Shown here one piece after another: positions 35,260 through 42,753 of a DNA stretch of 64,000 nucleotides (positions are counted from its first letter, which is position 1; each line of letters begins with the position of its first letter). The DNA is taken from assembly GCF_015680235.1 (NCBI RefSeq), contig NZ_JADLJL010000001.1:62001-126000 (forward strand), written 5' to 3'. Source of the DNA: Pseudomonas guariconensis. Its GTDB lineage: Bacteria > Pseudomonadota > Gammaproteobacteria > Pseudomonadales > Pseudomonadaceae. A program made the position numbers and the translations under genes. The notes under the pieces were generated by a model. It did not search any database. It was not told where the DNA came from and worked only from the letters and a program-made list of their open reading frames with translations.

Positions 35260-35553
35260 TCAGGGCGCAACGCCCTCGACGATGATCACTTCGGCCTTCG
35301 CCCCCCCCTGCCGATAACGGCACGCCTCCTGATAGGCCTCCGAGCGGTAGCACGCCAGCGCCTGTTCATACGAATCGAATTCGATCACCACGCTACGCTG
35401 TGGGGTAGGCCTTCCCTCCATCGCCTCGCTGCGCCCGCCACGGGCCAGCAGACGGCCGCCAAACGCGGCGAAGGCTGCCGGGGCGCGTTGGGTGTACTGC
35501 TGGTATTGCTCGGGGTCGGTGACATCCACATGGGCGATCCAGTAGGCCTTCAT
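35260..35553 (-). CDS. DUF1330 family protein
   Basis: A 97-residue ferredoxin-like-fold DUF1330 protein: MKAYWIAHVDVTDPEQYQQY, GGRLLARGG and RSVVIEFDSYEQALACYRSE are typical. It is divergent from the RibB gene, and operator site 4 lies between the two starts, so it may be part of the same regulon. Function of the family is not established. Confidence 0.85.
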   Translation of the reverse strand: MKAYWIAHVDVTDPEQYQQYTQRAPAAFAAFGGRLLARGGRSEAMEGRPTPQRSVVIEFDSYEQALACYRSEAYQEACRYRQGGAKAEVIIVEGVAP

Positions 35554-35587
35554 CCATCGCTCTCCTGTAAAAGGTTATTTGTGTATG

Positions 35588-35599
35588 ATGGTATACCAT
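35588..35599. promoter_or_regulatory. Operator site 4 (RibB / DUF1330 divergent promoter)
   Basis: ATGGTATACCAT, a perfect 12-bp palindrome identical to the core of site 3, 31 bases upstream of the RibB start and 34 bases from the DUF1330 start. Able to control both directions. Confidence 0.65.
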
Positions 35600-35630
35600 A
35601 AAAATCACCCCACCACAGCGAGTGTGCAGC

Positions 35631-36743
35631 ATGGCTTTCAACAGCATCGAAGAACTCCTCGAAGACTACCGGCAAGGCAAGATGGTCTTGCTGGTGGACG
35701 ACGAAGACCGTGAAAACGAGGGCGACCTGCTGATCGCCGCCGAGCGCTGTGACGCACAGGCCATCAACTTCATGGCCCGCCAGGCGCGCGGGCTGATCTG
35801 CCTGACCTTGACCGACGAACATTGCCAGCGCCTGGGTCTGGAACAGATGGTGCCGGCCAACGGCAGCGTGTTCAGCACCGCCTTCACCGTGTCCATCGAG
35901 GCTGCGACGGGCGTCACCACCGGTATTTCCGCCGCCGACCGGGCCCGCACCGTGGCGGCAGCCATGGCCCCTGACGCCCGCCCCGAAGACCTGGTGCAGC
36001 CAGGCCATATCTTCCCCCTGCGCGCCCGCGAAGGCGGCGTGCTGACCCGCGCCGGGCACACCGAGGCCGGTTGCGACCTGGCCCGTCTGGCCGGCTTTGC
36101 CCCTGCCTCGGTGATCGTCGAAGTGCTCAACGACGATGGCACCATGGCCCGACGCCCGGACCTTGAGCTGTTCGCCGAACACCATGGCATCAAGATCGGC
36201 ACCATCGCCGACCTGATCCACTACCGCCTGAGCACCGAGCAGACCATCAAGCGCATCGGCGAGCGCGAGCTGCCCACCGTACATGGCACTTTCCGCCTGG
36301 TGACCTACGAAGACCGCATCGAAGGCGGCGTACACATGGCCATGGTGATGGGCGATATCCGCCGCGACCACCCGACCCTGGTACGGGTGCATGTGATCGA
36401 CCCGTTGCGCGACCTGGTCGGCGCCGAATATGCCGGTCCCGCCAACTGGACGTTGTGGGCAGCCTTGCAGAAGGTCGCCGCCGAAGGCGTGGGGGTGGTG
36501 GTGATCCTGGCCAACCACGAATCCTCCCAAGCCTTGCTCGAACGTGTGCCGCACCTGACCCACCCGGCCAAACCGTTCCAGCGTGGTCAGTCGAAGGTGT
36601 ACTCGGAAGTCGGTACCGGCGCGCAGATTCTCCAGGACCTGGGTGTGGGCAAGCTGCGCCACCTGGGGCCGCCACTGAAGTACGCGGGGCTTGCCGGGTA
36701 TGAGCTGGAGGTGGTGCAGAGTATTCCGTTTACGGGCAACTGA
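35631..36743 (+). CDS. 3,4-dihydroxy-2-butanone-4-phosphate synthase with degenerate GCHII domain (RibBX type)
   Basis: A 370-residue protein. The N-terminal RibB domain (residues ~1-200) makes the four-carbon precursor of riboflavin from ribulose 5-phosphate; [20 protein letters not shown] and the later [15 protein letters not shown] are intact. The C-terminal RibA-like domain lacks the zinc-binding cysteines of GTP cyclohydrolase II: where CxxxxxxxxxxCxC is expected it reads [19 protein letters not shown]. So only RibB activity is expected. ATG at 35631; an earlier GTG at 35622 is possible. Operator site 4 upstream links it to the flavin-dependent cluster. Its last 22 codons are duplicated at 37355-37420. 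Confidence 0.88.
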   Translation: MAFNSIEELLEDYRQGKMVLLVDDEDRENEGDLLIAAERCDAQAINFMARQARGLICLTLTDEHCQRLGLEQMVPANGSVFSTAFTVSIEAATGVTTGISAADRARTVAAAMAPDARPEDLVQPGHIFPLRAREGGVLTRAGHTEAGCDLARLAGFAPASVIVEVLNDDGTMARRPDLELFAEHHGIKIGTIADLIHYRLSTEQTIKRIGERELPTVHGTFRLVTYEDRIEGGVHMAMVMGDIRRDHPTLVRVHVIDPLRDLVGAEYAGPANWTLWAALQKVAAEGVGVVVILANHESSQALLERVPHLTHPAKPFQRGQSKVYSEVGTGAQILQDLGVGKLRHLGPPLKYAGLAGYELEVVQSIPFTGN

Positions 36744-36765
36744 CCTCGCCGCTGCAAAACTAAAA

Positions 36766-36788
36766 CGCCCGGCGCGGTGCACCGGGCG
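36766..36788 (-). terminator. Hairpin after immunity gene 1
   Basis: CGCCCGG (36766-36772) and CCGGGCG (36782-36788) around a 9-base loop, with AAAA on the left, that is, a T run when read on the minus strand. A degenerate copy occurs at about 37441-37467 behind immunity gene 2. Confidence 0.65.
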
Positions 36789-36818
36789 CTCACCACGCGC
36801 AAGCGTCAAGCGATACGA

Positions 36819-37211
36819 CTACGATTTGAATCGAAAGAGATACATCGCAAACAACCAGAGGACACCGATAGAGAGACAACCTATTGCTATCTGGATGCGA
36901 CGCTTCAAGCATCGGGGAAGCTCCTCGACATCTTTCGGATCCAACCACCCTCGACGAACCCCTATCGAAGGCCATATGACAGCCGCGCTCATCGCTGAAA
37001 CGATAAGCGCCCGTGCGTGCAGAGAATGCGTTCCCCATACTTTGATTTCCTCGCTCAGCCCGGAGCTTCTTCCAAACGCACGGCACACAGTTTGGAAATG
37101 ACGAGAGGCCGCAATATGAATCGTTATCACGATCCCCATCAGCATGAGCAAAAATGGCATGCCCAACAGCAGTAGCTTGGCGGCATTGGACCAATCACTG
37201 ATATCAATCAT
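36819..37211 (-). CDS. Putative T6SS immunity membrane protein, copy 1
   Basis: A 130-residue integral membrane protein with hydrophobic segments LLLLGMPFLLMLMGIVITI (residues ~13-31), ALIVSAMSAAVIWPSIGV (~68-85) and AIGCLSIGVLWLFAMYLF (~109-126). Same length as, and roughly 40% identical by eye to, the protein at 37504-37896. The ATG lies inside the end of an orphan effector tail (overlap of 8 bases), exactly as copy 2 overlaps the full effector. Lower GC than the surroundings. Probably immunity to a related, now lost, effector variant. Confidence 0.65.
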   Translation of the reverse strand: MIDISDWSNAAKLLLLGMPFLLMLMGIVITIHIAASRHFQTVCRAFGRSSGLSEEIKVWGTHSLHARALIVSAMSAAVIWPSIGVRRGWLDPKDVEELPRCLKRRIQIAIGCLSIGVLWLFAMYLFRFKS

Positions 37212-37338
37212 AGGTAGCGTCATAGAGCACTTCACCCCAGTTCTCTCCGAAGTACTCGCCCGTTTTTCCGGTGCCTAACGAAGTACTACCGACCAGCGCT
37301 ATACCGCGAATTGCTTTTCCCCAGAATCCAAAATTGCA
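37204..37338 (-). pseudogene. Orphan C-terminal tail of a PAAR effector
   Basis: About 44 codons reading NFGFWGKAIRGIALVG...GEVLYDATYD then stop. They match the last 44 residues of the intact effector (AFTPAGRAVCGIVLVG...GELVFEQIYD) in length and pattern. The upstream part of the gene is absent; beyond 37338 the sequence becomes a copy of the RibB gene's 3' end. A displaced effector tail beside its cognate immunity gene. Confidence 0.7.
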
Positions 37339-37354
37339 AATCAGTCGAGATACC

Positions 37355-37420
37355 AAATACGCAGGGTTGGCGGGGTATGAGTTGGAGGTGGTGCAGAGTA
37401 TTCCGTTCCAAGTTAACTGA
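37355..37420 (+). pseudogene. Duplicate of the 3' end of the RibB-type gene
   Basis: Encodes [18 protein letters not shown] followed by QVN and a stop; the intact gene at 35631-36743 ends [21 protein letters not shown], stop. Nucleotide identity is high. It lies ~610 bases beyond the real 3' end and marks the right edge of a duplicated segment. Confidence 0.85.
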
Positions 37421-37503
37421 GGCTTAGTGATGAGAACCAAAACGCCCGCGGCAGTACACCAGGCGTTCGAACTTCGATCATTCAGACAGATAATTATGAA
37501 ATC

Positions 37504-37896
37504 CTAGTTAAACTTAAAACAACAACAAGCGATTATCAACCACGCTAATGAAGGCATCTGCAACCAGAAGGAAACCCTTAGGCGCCGCCTCAAATAAGCA
37601 GGAAAGCTCTCGTTATCGCCAGGATCCAGTAAACCCTTGCGGATACCCCACTCAGGCCATAGAAGCATTAACGTGGAACCACCAACAATTAGGCTCCGGA
37701 ATTTTACCGTCAATGTACCCCATGTCCTTATGTCGAATTGGAATCCTTTGCTATTTTGCAGCGCAGCACGCATCACTTCGAAGTGCCCCGTGGCTGCGAT
37801 ATGTGCGATTATTGTCAACCCTACCGTACCCAACAGGAAAGGCACGACCAATAGAGTAAGCTTTGCATAAACAGGCCAACAGGAGATATCAATCAT
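37504..37896 (-). CDS. Putative T6SS immunity membrane protein, copy 2
   Basis: A 130-residue membrane protein with segments LTLLVVPFLLGTVGLTIIA, LIVGGSTLMLLWPEWG and FWLQMPSLAWLIIACCCF. It starts inside the last codons of the PAAR effector (ATG at 37894-37896; effector stop at 37889-37891), so effector and immunity protein are made together. Inner-membrane immunity proteins are typical for pore-forming T6SS effectors. It is AT-rich relative to the chromosome, suggesting recent transfer. Confidence 0.7.
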   Translation of the reverse strand: MIDISCWPVYAKLTLLVVPFLLGTVGLTIIAHIAATGHFEVMRAALQNSKGFQFDIRTWGTLTVKFRSLIVGGSTLMLLWPEWGIRKGLLDPGDNESFPAYLRRRLRVSFWLQMPSLAWLIIACCCFKFN

Positions 37897-39286
37897 AGAT
37901 TTGCTCGAACACCAACTCGCCAGTGGTTCTCCCTGCCCCCTCAAGCACTTGGCTTCCAGCAATAGAACTTATCCCTACCAAGACAATACCACACACTGCT
38001 CTCCCGGCTGGGGTAAAGGCGCATACGGCTTGCGCCCCCTTCGTCGCTGCAACAGCGCCTAACATGCCTCCTATTACTCCGCCGGAAAAACTTCCGGTCT
38101 CTATAAATCGAATCCTTTTACACGCTTCCGTTTCCCCAGCCCGACACGCCTCTTGTACTCTCAGATAAGAAGATGTCGCTCCCAACCCAATCGCCACATA
38201 TCCCCTATATCTCAAATACCGCGCTGTCTTCGCCACTTCGTCCAAATGCGTCGCATACCCTGGTATTTGCCCAGGCCCACCGGTCTTTTTCCAATGATGC
38301 ACCAAACTTTTTGGGGAAATCCCAAGATCCCGGCGCAGCCCGTCATAGGTGCCCAGGCTCAACCGCTTATGCAGGAACGACGTACTCAACTGCGCGCTGA
38401 GTTGCTGATATAGCGCCTGTCGCGAGGCAAAGAACTCCGGGTTTCTGAGGTGCCCGTGCAAGGCAAACTGCCGCTGGTGCAGTGCCTCGATGCCCTTGAG
38501 TGTGTCCTTGACCTGCCCCAGGCCCTTTTCCAGCATGTCCCTTCCCACCCCCATCGAGGTGCTCGCCCCACTCAGGATCCCGGCAATTTCCCCGATATGC
38601 ACCATCATGAAGTTGGCTTCCTCCTCGCTGAGGATCCCCAACGACTTCCGTGCATGCTCGGCCGCGCGCATCAGGTCGGCTTCTTCACGGGTGCAGGCAG
38701 TGTGGTTGTCGGGGTCGCCGATGACGAAGATCTCACCAGCCTTGAAGCCTTGGTCGAACGTGGGGTTAAGCCGCTGGATACGGGCGATGGGCAATGTCTT
38801 GTCCTGCTCCAGCAATCCGGCCAGCAATTGTGGGCCAGACATGCTGCGCGGGACGATGTAAAAGCCCGGCTCGAGCGCTTCCTGCGGGAAGGTGATACTC
38901 GCCGGCGCCTGCGCGGCGGAAACTGCATGCGCCCGCTCGACAGCGGGCGCTGAACGGGCAATGGGCGTGGCGCCGTCCAGAGCATGACTGTAGGGCACAT
39001 CGCCATGCAAGGGCGCCATTACCCTGTTGCTGCCAATGGGGCACCTACACTGGACCAGCGCGCCATCCATCGCCAAGGGCTGGCCATCGGAAATCCACCC
39101 GAGATAGCCCTCCACGACGACCCCAGGTTCGCCACAGAGGGGACATTCGGTGGTTGCATCCCCGACCCGCAGGACCTTGCGCCCCTCACAGATATATCCC
39201 TCGCCACTGGCAATGCAAATGGCCCCGGTCGTGGTGATGTCTCCGTCAACTGCCTGGCCTTTACCCTCAAGACTGACGCGATACAT
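37889..39286 (-). CDS. PAAR-domain type VI secretion effector, predicted membrane-active
   Basis: A 465-residue protein. The N-terminal PAAR domain (residues ~1-95) carries GDITTTGAICIASGEGY, VGDATTECPLCGEPG and ALVQCRCPIGSNR, which cap the VgrG spike. A LysM-like stretch follows (~130-190, EPGFYIVPRSMSGPQLLAGL). The C-terminal ~70 residues are glycine-zipper-like and hydrophobic (SGGVIGGMLGAVAATKG, CGIVLVGISSIAG), suggesting a pore-forming toxin. ATG at 39286; a longer frame to 39331 is possible. A membrane immunity gene overlaps its 3' end. No other T6SS gene is in the window, so this is an orphan effector island. Confidence 0.78.
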   Translation of the reverse strand: MYRVSLEGKGQAVDGDITTTGAICIASGEGYICEGRKVLRVGDATTECPLCGEPGVVVEGYLGWISDGQPLAMDGALVQCRCPIGSNRVMAPLHGDVPYSHALDGATPIARSAPAVERAHAVSAAQAPASITFPQEALEPGFYIVPRSMSGPQLLAGLLEQDKTLPIARIQRLNPTFDQGFKAGEIFVIGDPDNHTACTREEADLMRAAEHARKSLGILSEEEANFMMVHIGEIAGILSGASTSMGVGRDMLEKGLGQVKDTLKGIEALHQRQFALHGHLRNPEFFASRQALYQQLSAQLSTSFLHKRLSLGTYDGLRRDLGISPKSLVHHWKKTGGPGQIPGYATHLDEVAKTARYLRYRGYVAIGLGATSSYLRVQEACRAGETEACKRIRFIETGSFSGGVIGGMLGAVAATKGAQAVCAFTPAGRAVCGIVLVGISSIAGSQVLEGAGRTTGELVFEQIYD

Positions 39287-39516
39287 GTACAGGTTCCTTT
39301 GCCTGGAAAAGCCAGAACCTAGCAGTTGCAAATCGGAATATTTGCTGGGGAACGGTGAAAGAGAGGCTTCCTACAACAGACCAGGCCAATTCGCATCGTC
39401 CAATCATGGGGGAAAGCCCAGTTCCTACAGGCCCACTCTGCCATGCCGCCCCTGGGAAAGCAGGTCTACCTGCGAATTCATTAGTGAATCCACTGACGCA
39501 TTCGCCGGCAAGCCCA

Positions 39517-39674
39517 CTCTCATAGAACAACGCATAACTATTTGATTTTGCAGGTCCTTTGTGGGAGCGGGCTTGTCCCGCGATAGGGCCGGGCCGGATA
39601 TCACCGTCGCCTGGCAAAGGCTTCGCCCTTGATCGCGGGACAAGTCGGACCGGCGCACCGCCGCTCCCACAGGG
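39517..39674. repeat. REP pair with attached conserved flank (copy C)
   Basis: Starts with the flank TCTCATAGAACAACGCATAA / CTATTTGATTTTGC, then a REP (GTGGGAGCGGGCTTGTCCCG), a spacer GCCGGGCCGGATATCACCG-TCGCCTGGCAAAGG, and a second, inverted REP. Copy D at 60.9 kb has the same order in reverse orientation, including the GATATC and CGCCTGGCAAGGGC parts of the spacer. Confidence 0.85.
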
Positions 39675-39809
39675 GGAGGCTGCGCTAGCCGCTTGTTCTC
39701 TGCGCGACAGCGCAGCCCGAAGGGCTGGGTAATCTTCCACAGGGACGGCGTAGCGTTCTACCGTCCAGCACGGTTGCGTTTTTAGTGATGGCCGGTCGCC
39801 TTCGACCTC

Positions 39810-39837
39810 TTGCTAAAAGTTTGGAATACCATAATAT
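39810..39837 (+). promoter_or_regulatory. Promoter and operator site 5 (ABC importer)
   Basis: -35 TTGCTA (39810-39815), 16-base spacer, -10 TAATAT (39832-39837), with TGGAATACCA (39822-39831) abutting the -10. From AAAAG to TAATATG it differs from site 1 by a single base. It lies ~140 bases upstream of the binding-protein start. Confidence 0.65.
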
Positions 39838-39979
39838 GATATCCCGTAGACCTTGAATTTTCGGCCGCACCTGCACGCGTAAGAACGGCCACGCGACATC
39901 GTTGGAAAGCTGCTCCCCGAACACATGGCGGGCGACAGGAAGCCCGCTCAAATAACAAAAGCAATTGAGGGCGTTAACC

Positions 39980-41005
39980 ATGCTGTTAAGCAAACGAGTC
40001 ACCGCAGTGCTGTCCGCCAGCCTGCTGTCCCTGGCCTGCCAAACCACCCTGGCCGCCGAGAGCCTGAACTTCGTCAGCTGGGGCGGCACCACTCAAGACG
40101 CCCAGAAACAGGCATGGGCCGAACCCTTCAGCGAGAGCACCAAGATCAAGGTCGTGCAGGACGGCCCCACCGACTACGGCAAGCTCAAGGCCATGGTCGA
40201 AAGCGGCAACGTGCAGTGGGATGTGGTCGACGTCGAGGCTGATTTCGCGCTGCGCGCGGCCAGCGAGGGCCTGCTCGAGCCCCTGGACTTCACCGCCATC
40301 CAGCGCGATCGCATCGACCCGCGCTTCGTCTCCGACCATGGCGTGGGCTCGTTCTTCTTCTCCTTCGTGCTCGGCTACAACGAAGGCAAGCTCGGTGCCA
40401 ACAAGCCGGTCGACTGGACCGCGCTGTTCGACACCAAGACCTACCCGGGCAAGCGCGCTCTGTACAAGTGGCCGAGCCCTGGCGTGCTCGAATTGGCCCT
40501 GCTGGCCGATGGGGTCCCGGCCGACAAACTCTACCCGCTGGACCTGGACCGCGCCTTCAAGAAGCTCGACACCATCAAGAAGGACATCGTCTGGTGGGGC
40601 AGTGGCGCCCAGTCCCAACAGTTGCTGGCCTCCGGCGAAGCCTCCCTCGGCCAGTTCTGGAATGGCCGCGTCTACGCCCTGCAGCAAGATGGCGCACCGG
40701 TGGGTGTGAGCTGGAAGCAGAACCTGGTCATGGCCGATTTCCTGGTCATCCCCAAGGGCGCCAAGAACAAGGACGCGGCCATGAAATTCCTGGCCAATGC
40801 CAGCAGCGCCAAGGGCCAGGCCGACTTCGCCAACCTCACCGCCTATGCCCCAGTCAACCTCGACAGCATCGCCCAGCTCAAGCCCGAGCTCGCCCCGAAC
40901 CTGCCGACTGCCTACGCCCAGGACCAAGTCACCCTGGACTTCGCCTACTGGGCAAAGAATGGTCAAGCCATCGCGGCCCGCTGGAATGAGTGGCTGGTCA
41001 AATGA
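39980..41005 (+). CDS. ABC importer, periplasmic binding protein (polyamine-type)
   Basis: A 341-residue binding protein with a signal peptide (residues ~1-25, LSASLLSLACQTTLA-AES). It belongs to the spermidine/putrescine-type extracellular solute-binding family: LNFVSWGGTTQDAQKQAW, DVVDVEADFALRAASEGLLE, WWGSGAQSQQLLASGEA. ATG at 39980 with GAGGG upstream. The stop overlaps the permease start as ATGA. Relatives bind polyamines, opines and other amines; the ligand here is unknown but the promoter box links it to the flavin-dependent cluster. Confidence 0.88.
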   Translation: MLLSKRVTAVLSASLLSLACQTTLAAESLNFVSWGGTTQDAQKQAWAEPFSESTKIKVVQDGPTDYGKLKAMVESGNVQWDVVDVEADFALRAASEGLLEPLDFTAIQRDRIDPRFVSDHGVGSFFFSFVLGYNEGKLGANKPVDWTALFDTKTYPGKRALYKWPSPGVLELALLADGVPADKLYPLDLDRAFKKLDTIKKDIVWWGSGAQSQQLLASGEASLGQFWNGRVYALQQDGAPVGVSWKQNLVMADFLVIPKGAKNKDAAMKFLANASSAKGQADFANLTAYAPVNLDSIAQLKPELAPNLPTAYAQDQVTLDFAYWAKNGQAIAARWNEWLVK

Positions 41006-41919
41006 AAGTCGCCATCAACGCCCTGCAAAACGCGCAAGGTGCCCCCAGCGGCACCGGCGCTCCGGGGGCGGCCATAAGCCGCCCGCCCTTGAGCCAACGC
41101 TGGCGCGGCAGCCGCAATCTGCTGCCGGCCCTGCTGTTCCTCGGCTTGTTCTTCTTCGCACCACTGATCGGTCTGCTGCTGCGCGGCGTACTGGAGCCGG
41201 TGCCGGGGCTGGGCAACTATGAGCAGTTGTTCGCCAATTCGGCCTACACACGGGTGCTGTTCAACACCTTCTCGGTGGCGGGACTGGTGACCGTGATCAG
41301 CGTGCTGCTGGGCTTTCCGCTGGCCTGGGCGATCACCCTGGTACCGAGGGGCTGGGGCCGCTGGCTGCTGAACATCGTACTGTTGTCGATGTGGACCAGC
41401 CTGCTGGCGCGCACCTATTCCTGGCTGGTGCTGCTGCAGGCGTCGGGGGTGATCAACAAGGTGTTGATGGCGCTCGGCATCATCGATGCGCCGTTGGAGA
41501 TGGTGCACAACCTTACCGGCGTGGTGATCGGCATGAGCTACATCATGATCCCGTTCATCGTCCTGCCCCTGCAGGCGACCATGCAGGCCATCGACCCGAT
41601 GGTGCTGCAGGCCGGCTCCATCTGCGGCGCCAGCCCCTGGACCAATTTCTGGAAAGTGTTCATCCCGCTGTGCCGCTCCGGGCTGTTCTCCGGCGCACTG
41701 ATGGTATTCGTCATGTCGCTCGGCTACTACGTGACCCCCGCCCTGCTCGGCGGCGCGCAGAACATGATGCTGCCCGAATTCATCGTCCAGCAGGTGCAGT
41801 CGTTCCTCAATTGGGGCCTGGCCAGTGCCGCCGCCGCGCTGCTGGTACTGATCACCCTGGTGCTCTTCTACTTCTACCTGAAGCTGCAGCCGGAATCCCC
41901 GGTCGGCAACGCGAGGTAA
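41002..41919 (+). CDS. ABC importer permease 1 (PotB-like)
   Basis: A 305-residue permease with six core helices and the EAA-type loop LQAGSICGASPWTNFWKVFI at residues ~209-228. N-terminal ~35 residues are Gly/Ala/Pro-rich before the first helix (LPALLFLGLFFFAPLIG). ATG at 41002 overlaps the binding-protein stop by four bases. Confidence 0.88.
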   Translation: MKVAINALQNAQGAPSGTGAPGAAISRPPLSQRWRGSRNLLPALLFLGLFFFAPLIGLLLRGVLEPVPGLGNYEQLFANSAYTRVLFNTFSVAGLVTVISVLLGFPLAWAITLVPRGWGRWLLNIVLLSMWTSLLARTYSWLVLLQASGVINKVLMALGIIDAPLEMVHNLTGVVIGMSYIMIPFIVLPLQATMQAIDPMVLQAGSICGASPWTNFWKVFIPLCRSGLFSGALMVFVMSLGYYVTPALLGGAQNMMLPEFIVQQVQSFLNWGLASAAAALLVLITLVLFYFYLKLQPESPVGNAR

Positions 41920-41924
41920 ACGCC

Positions 41925-42734
41925 ATGCTCCTGACTCCCAATGCCATGGGCCGACCACTGCGCACCGGCCTGTACCTGACCACCGGGGTGATCGCGGCGT
42001 TCCTGCTGCTGCCGATCCTGTTCATCGTGCTGCTGTCGTTCGGCTCGTCCCAGTGGTTGGTATTCCCGCCGCCGGGCTGGACCTTCAAATGGTACGAGCA
42101 GTTCTTCTCCACCCCCGAGTGGATGGACGCCGCCCTGGCCAGCCTCAAGGTCGCCGTGCTCACCACGGTGTGCGCAGTGCTGTTGGGCCTGCCCACCGCC
42201 TTCGCCCTGGTGCGCGGGCGCTTTCCGGGACGCGAGTTGCTCTATGGCCTGTTCACCCTGCCGATGATCGTGCCGCTGGTGATCATCGCCGTGGCGGTGT
42301 ATGCCCTGTTCCTCAAGCTCGGCTACACCGGCACGCTGTTTTCCTTCGTGGTCAGCCATGTGATCGTCGCCCTGCCGTTCACCATCATCTCGATCATCAA
42401 CTCGCTGAAGCTGTTCGACCAATCGATCGAGGACGCCGCGGTGATCTGCGGTGCCTCGCGATTGCAGGCGATCTTCAAGGTCACCTTCCCGGCGATCCGC
42501 CCGGGGATGATCGCCGGCGGCCTGTTCGCCTTCCTGGTCTCCTGGGACGAGGTGGTGCTCAGCGTGATGATGGCCAGCCCCACCCTGCAGACCCTGCCCG
42601 TGAAGATGTGGACCACCCTGCGCCAGGACCTGACCCCAGTGATCGCCGTCGCTTCGACGTTGCTGATCGGCCTGTCGGTCCTGGTCATGGTCATCGCCGC
42701 CGCCCTGCGCCGGCGCAACGAAGTCAGCGCCTGA
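41925..42734 (+). CDS. ABC importer permease 2 (PotC-like)
   Basis: A 269-residue permease with six helices and the EAA loop DAAVICGASRLQAIFKVTFP at residues ~170-189. GAGG in the end of the previous gene acts as its ribosome site. It forms the second half of the membrane channel of the polyamine-type importer. Confidence 0.88.
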   Translation: MLLTPNAMGRPLRTGLYLTTGVIAAFLLLPILFIVLLSFGSSQWLVFPPPGWTFKWYEQFFSTPEWMDAALASLKVAVLTTVCAVLLGLPTAFALVRGRFPGRELLYGLFTLPMIVPLVIIAVAVYALFLKLGYTGTLFSFVVSHVIVALPFTIISIINSLKLFDQSIEDAAVICGASRLQAIFKVTFPAIRPGMIAGGLFAFLVSWDEVVLSVMMASPTLQTLPVKMWTTLRQDLTPVIAVASTLLIGLSVLVMVIAAALRRRNEVSA

Positions 42735-42753
42735 GCGCCCGGAGACAACAACA

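Larger units (their letters stand above)
39287..39979. other. Gene-free interval between effector and ABC importer
   Basis: About 690 bases without a convincing gene; a minus-strand frame at 39685-40092 runs antisense into the importer and has no family look. It holds a REP-like copy near 39400-39435, the composite REP element at 39517-39674 and promoter/operator site 5 at 39810-39837, followed by a ~140-base leader. Confidence 0.6.

Noticed and set aside
36684..37420. Second functional riboflavin gene copy
   Set aside because: Only the last 22 codons are duplicated, with no upstream coding sequence; it is a recombination footprint.
39685..40092. Minus-strand frame of 135 codons before the ABC importer
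   Set aside because: It is antisense to the importer's signal peptide and promoter/operator site 5, and shows no recognisable motif.
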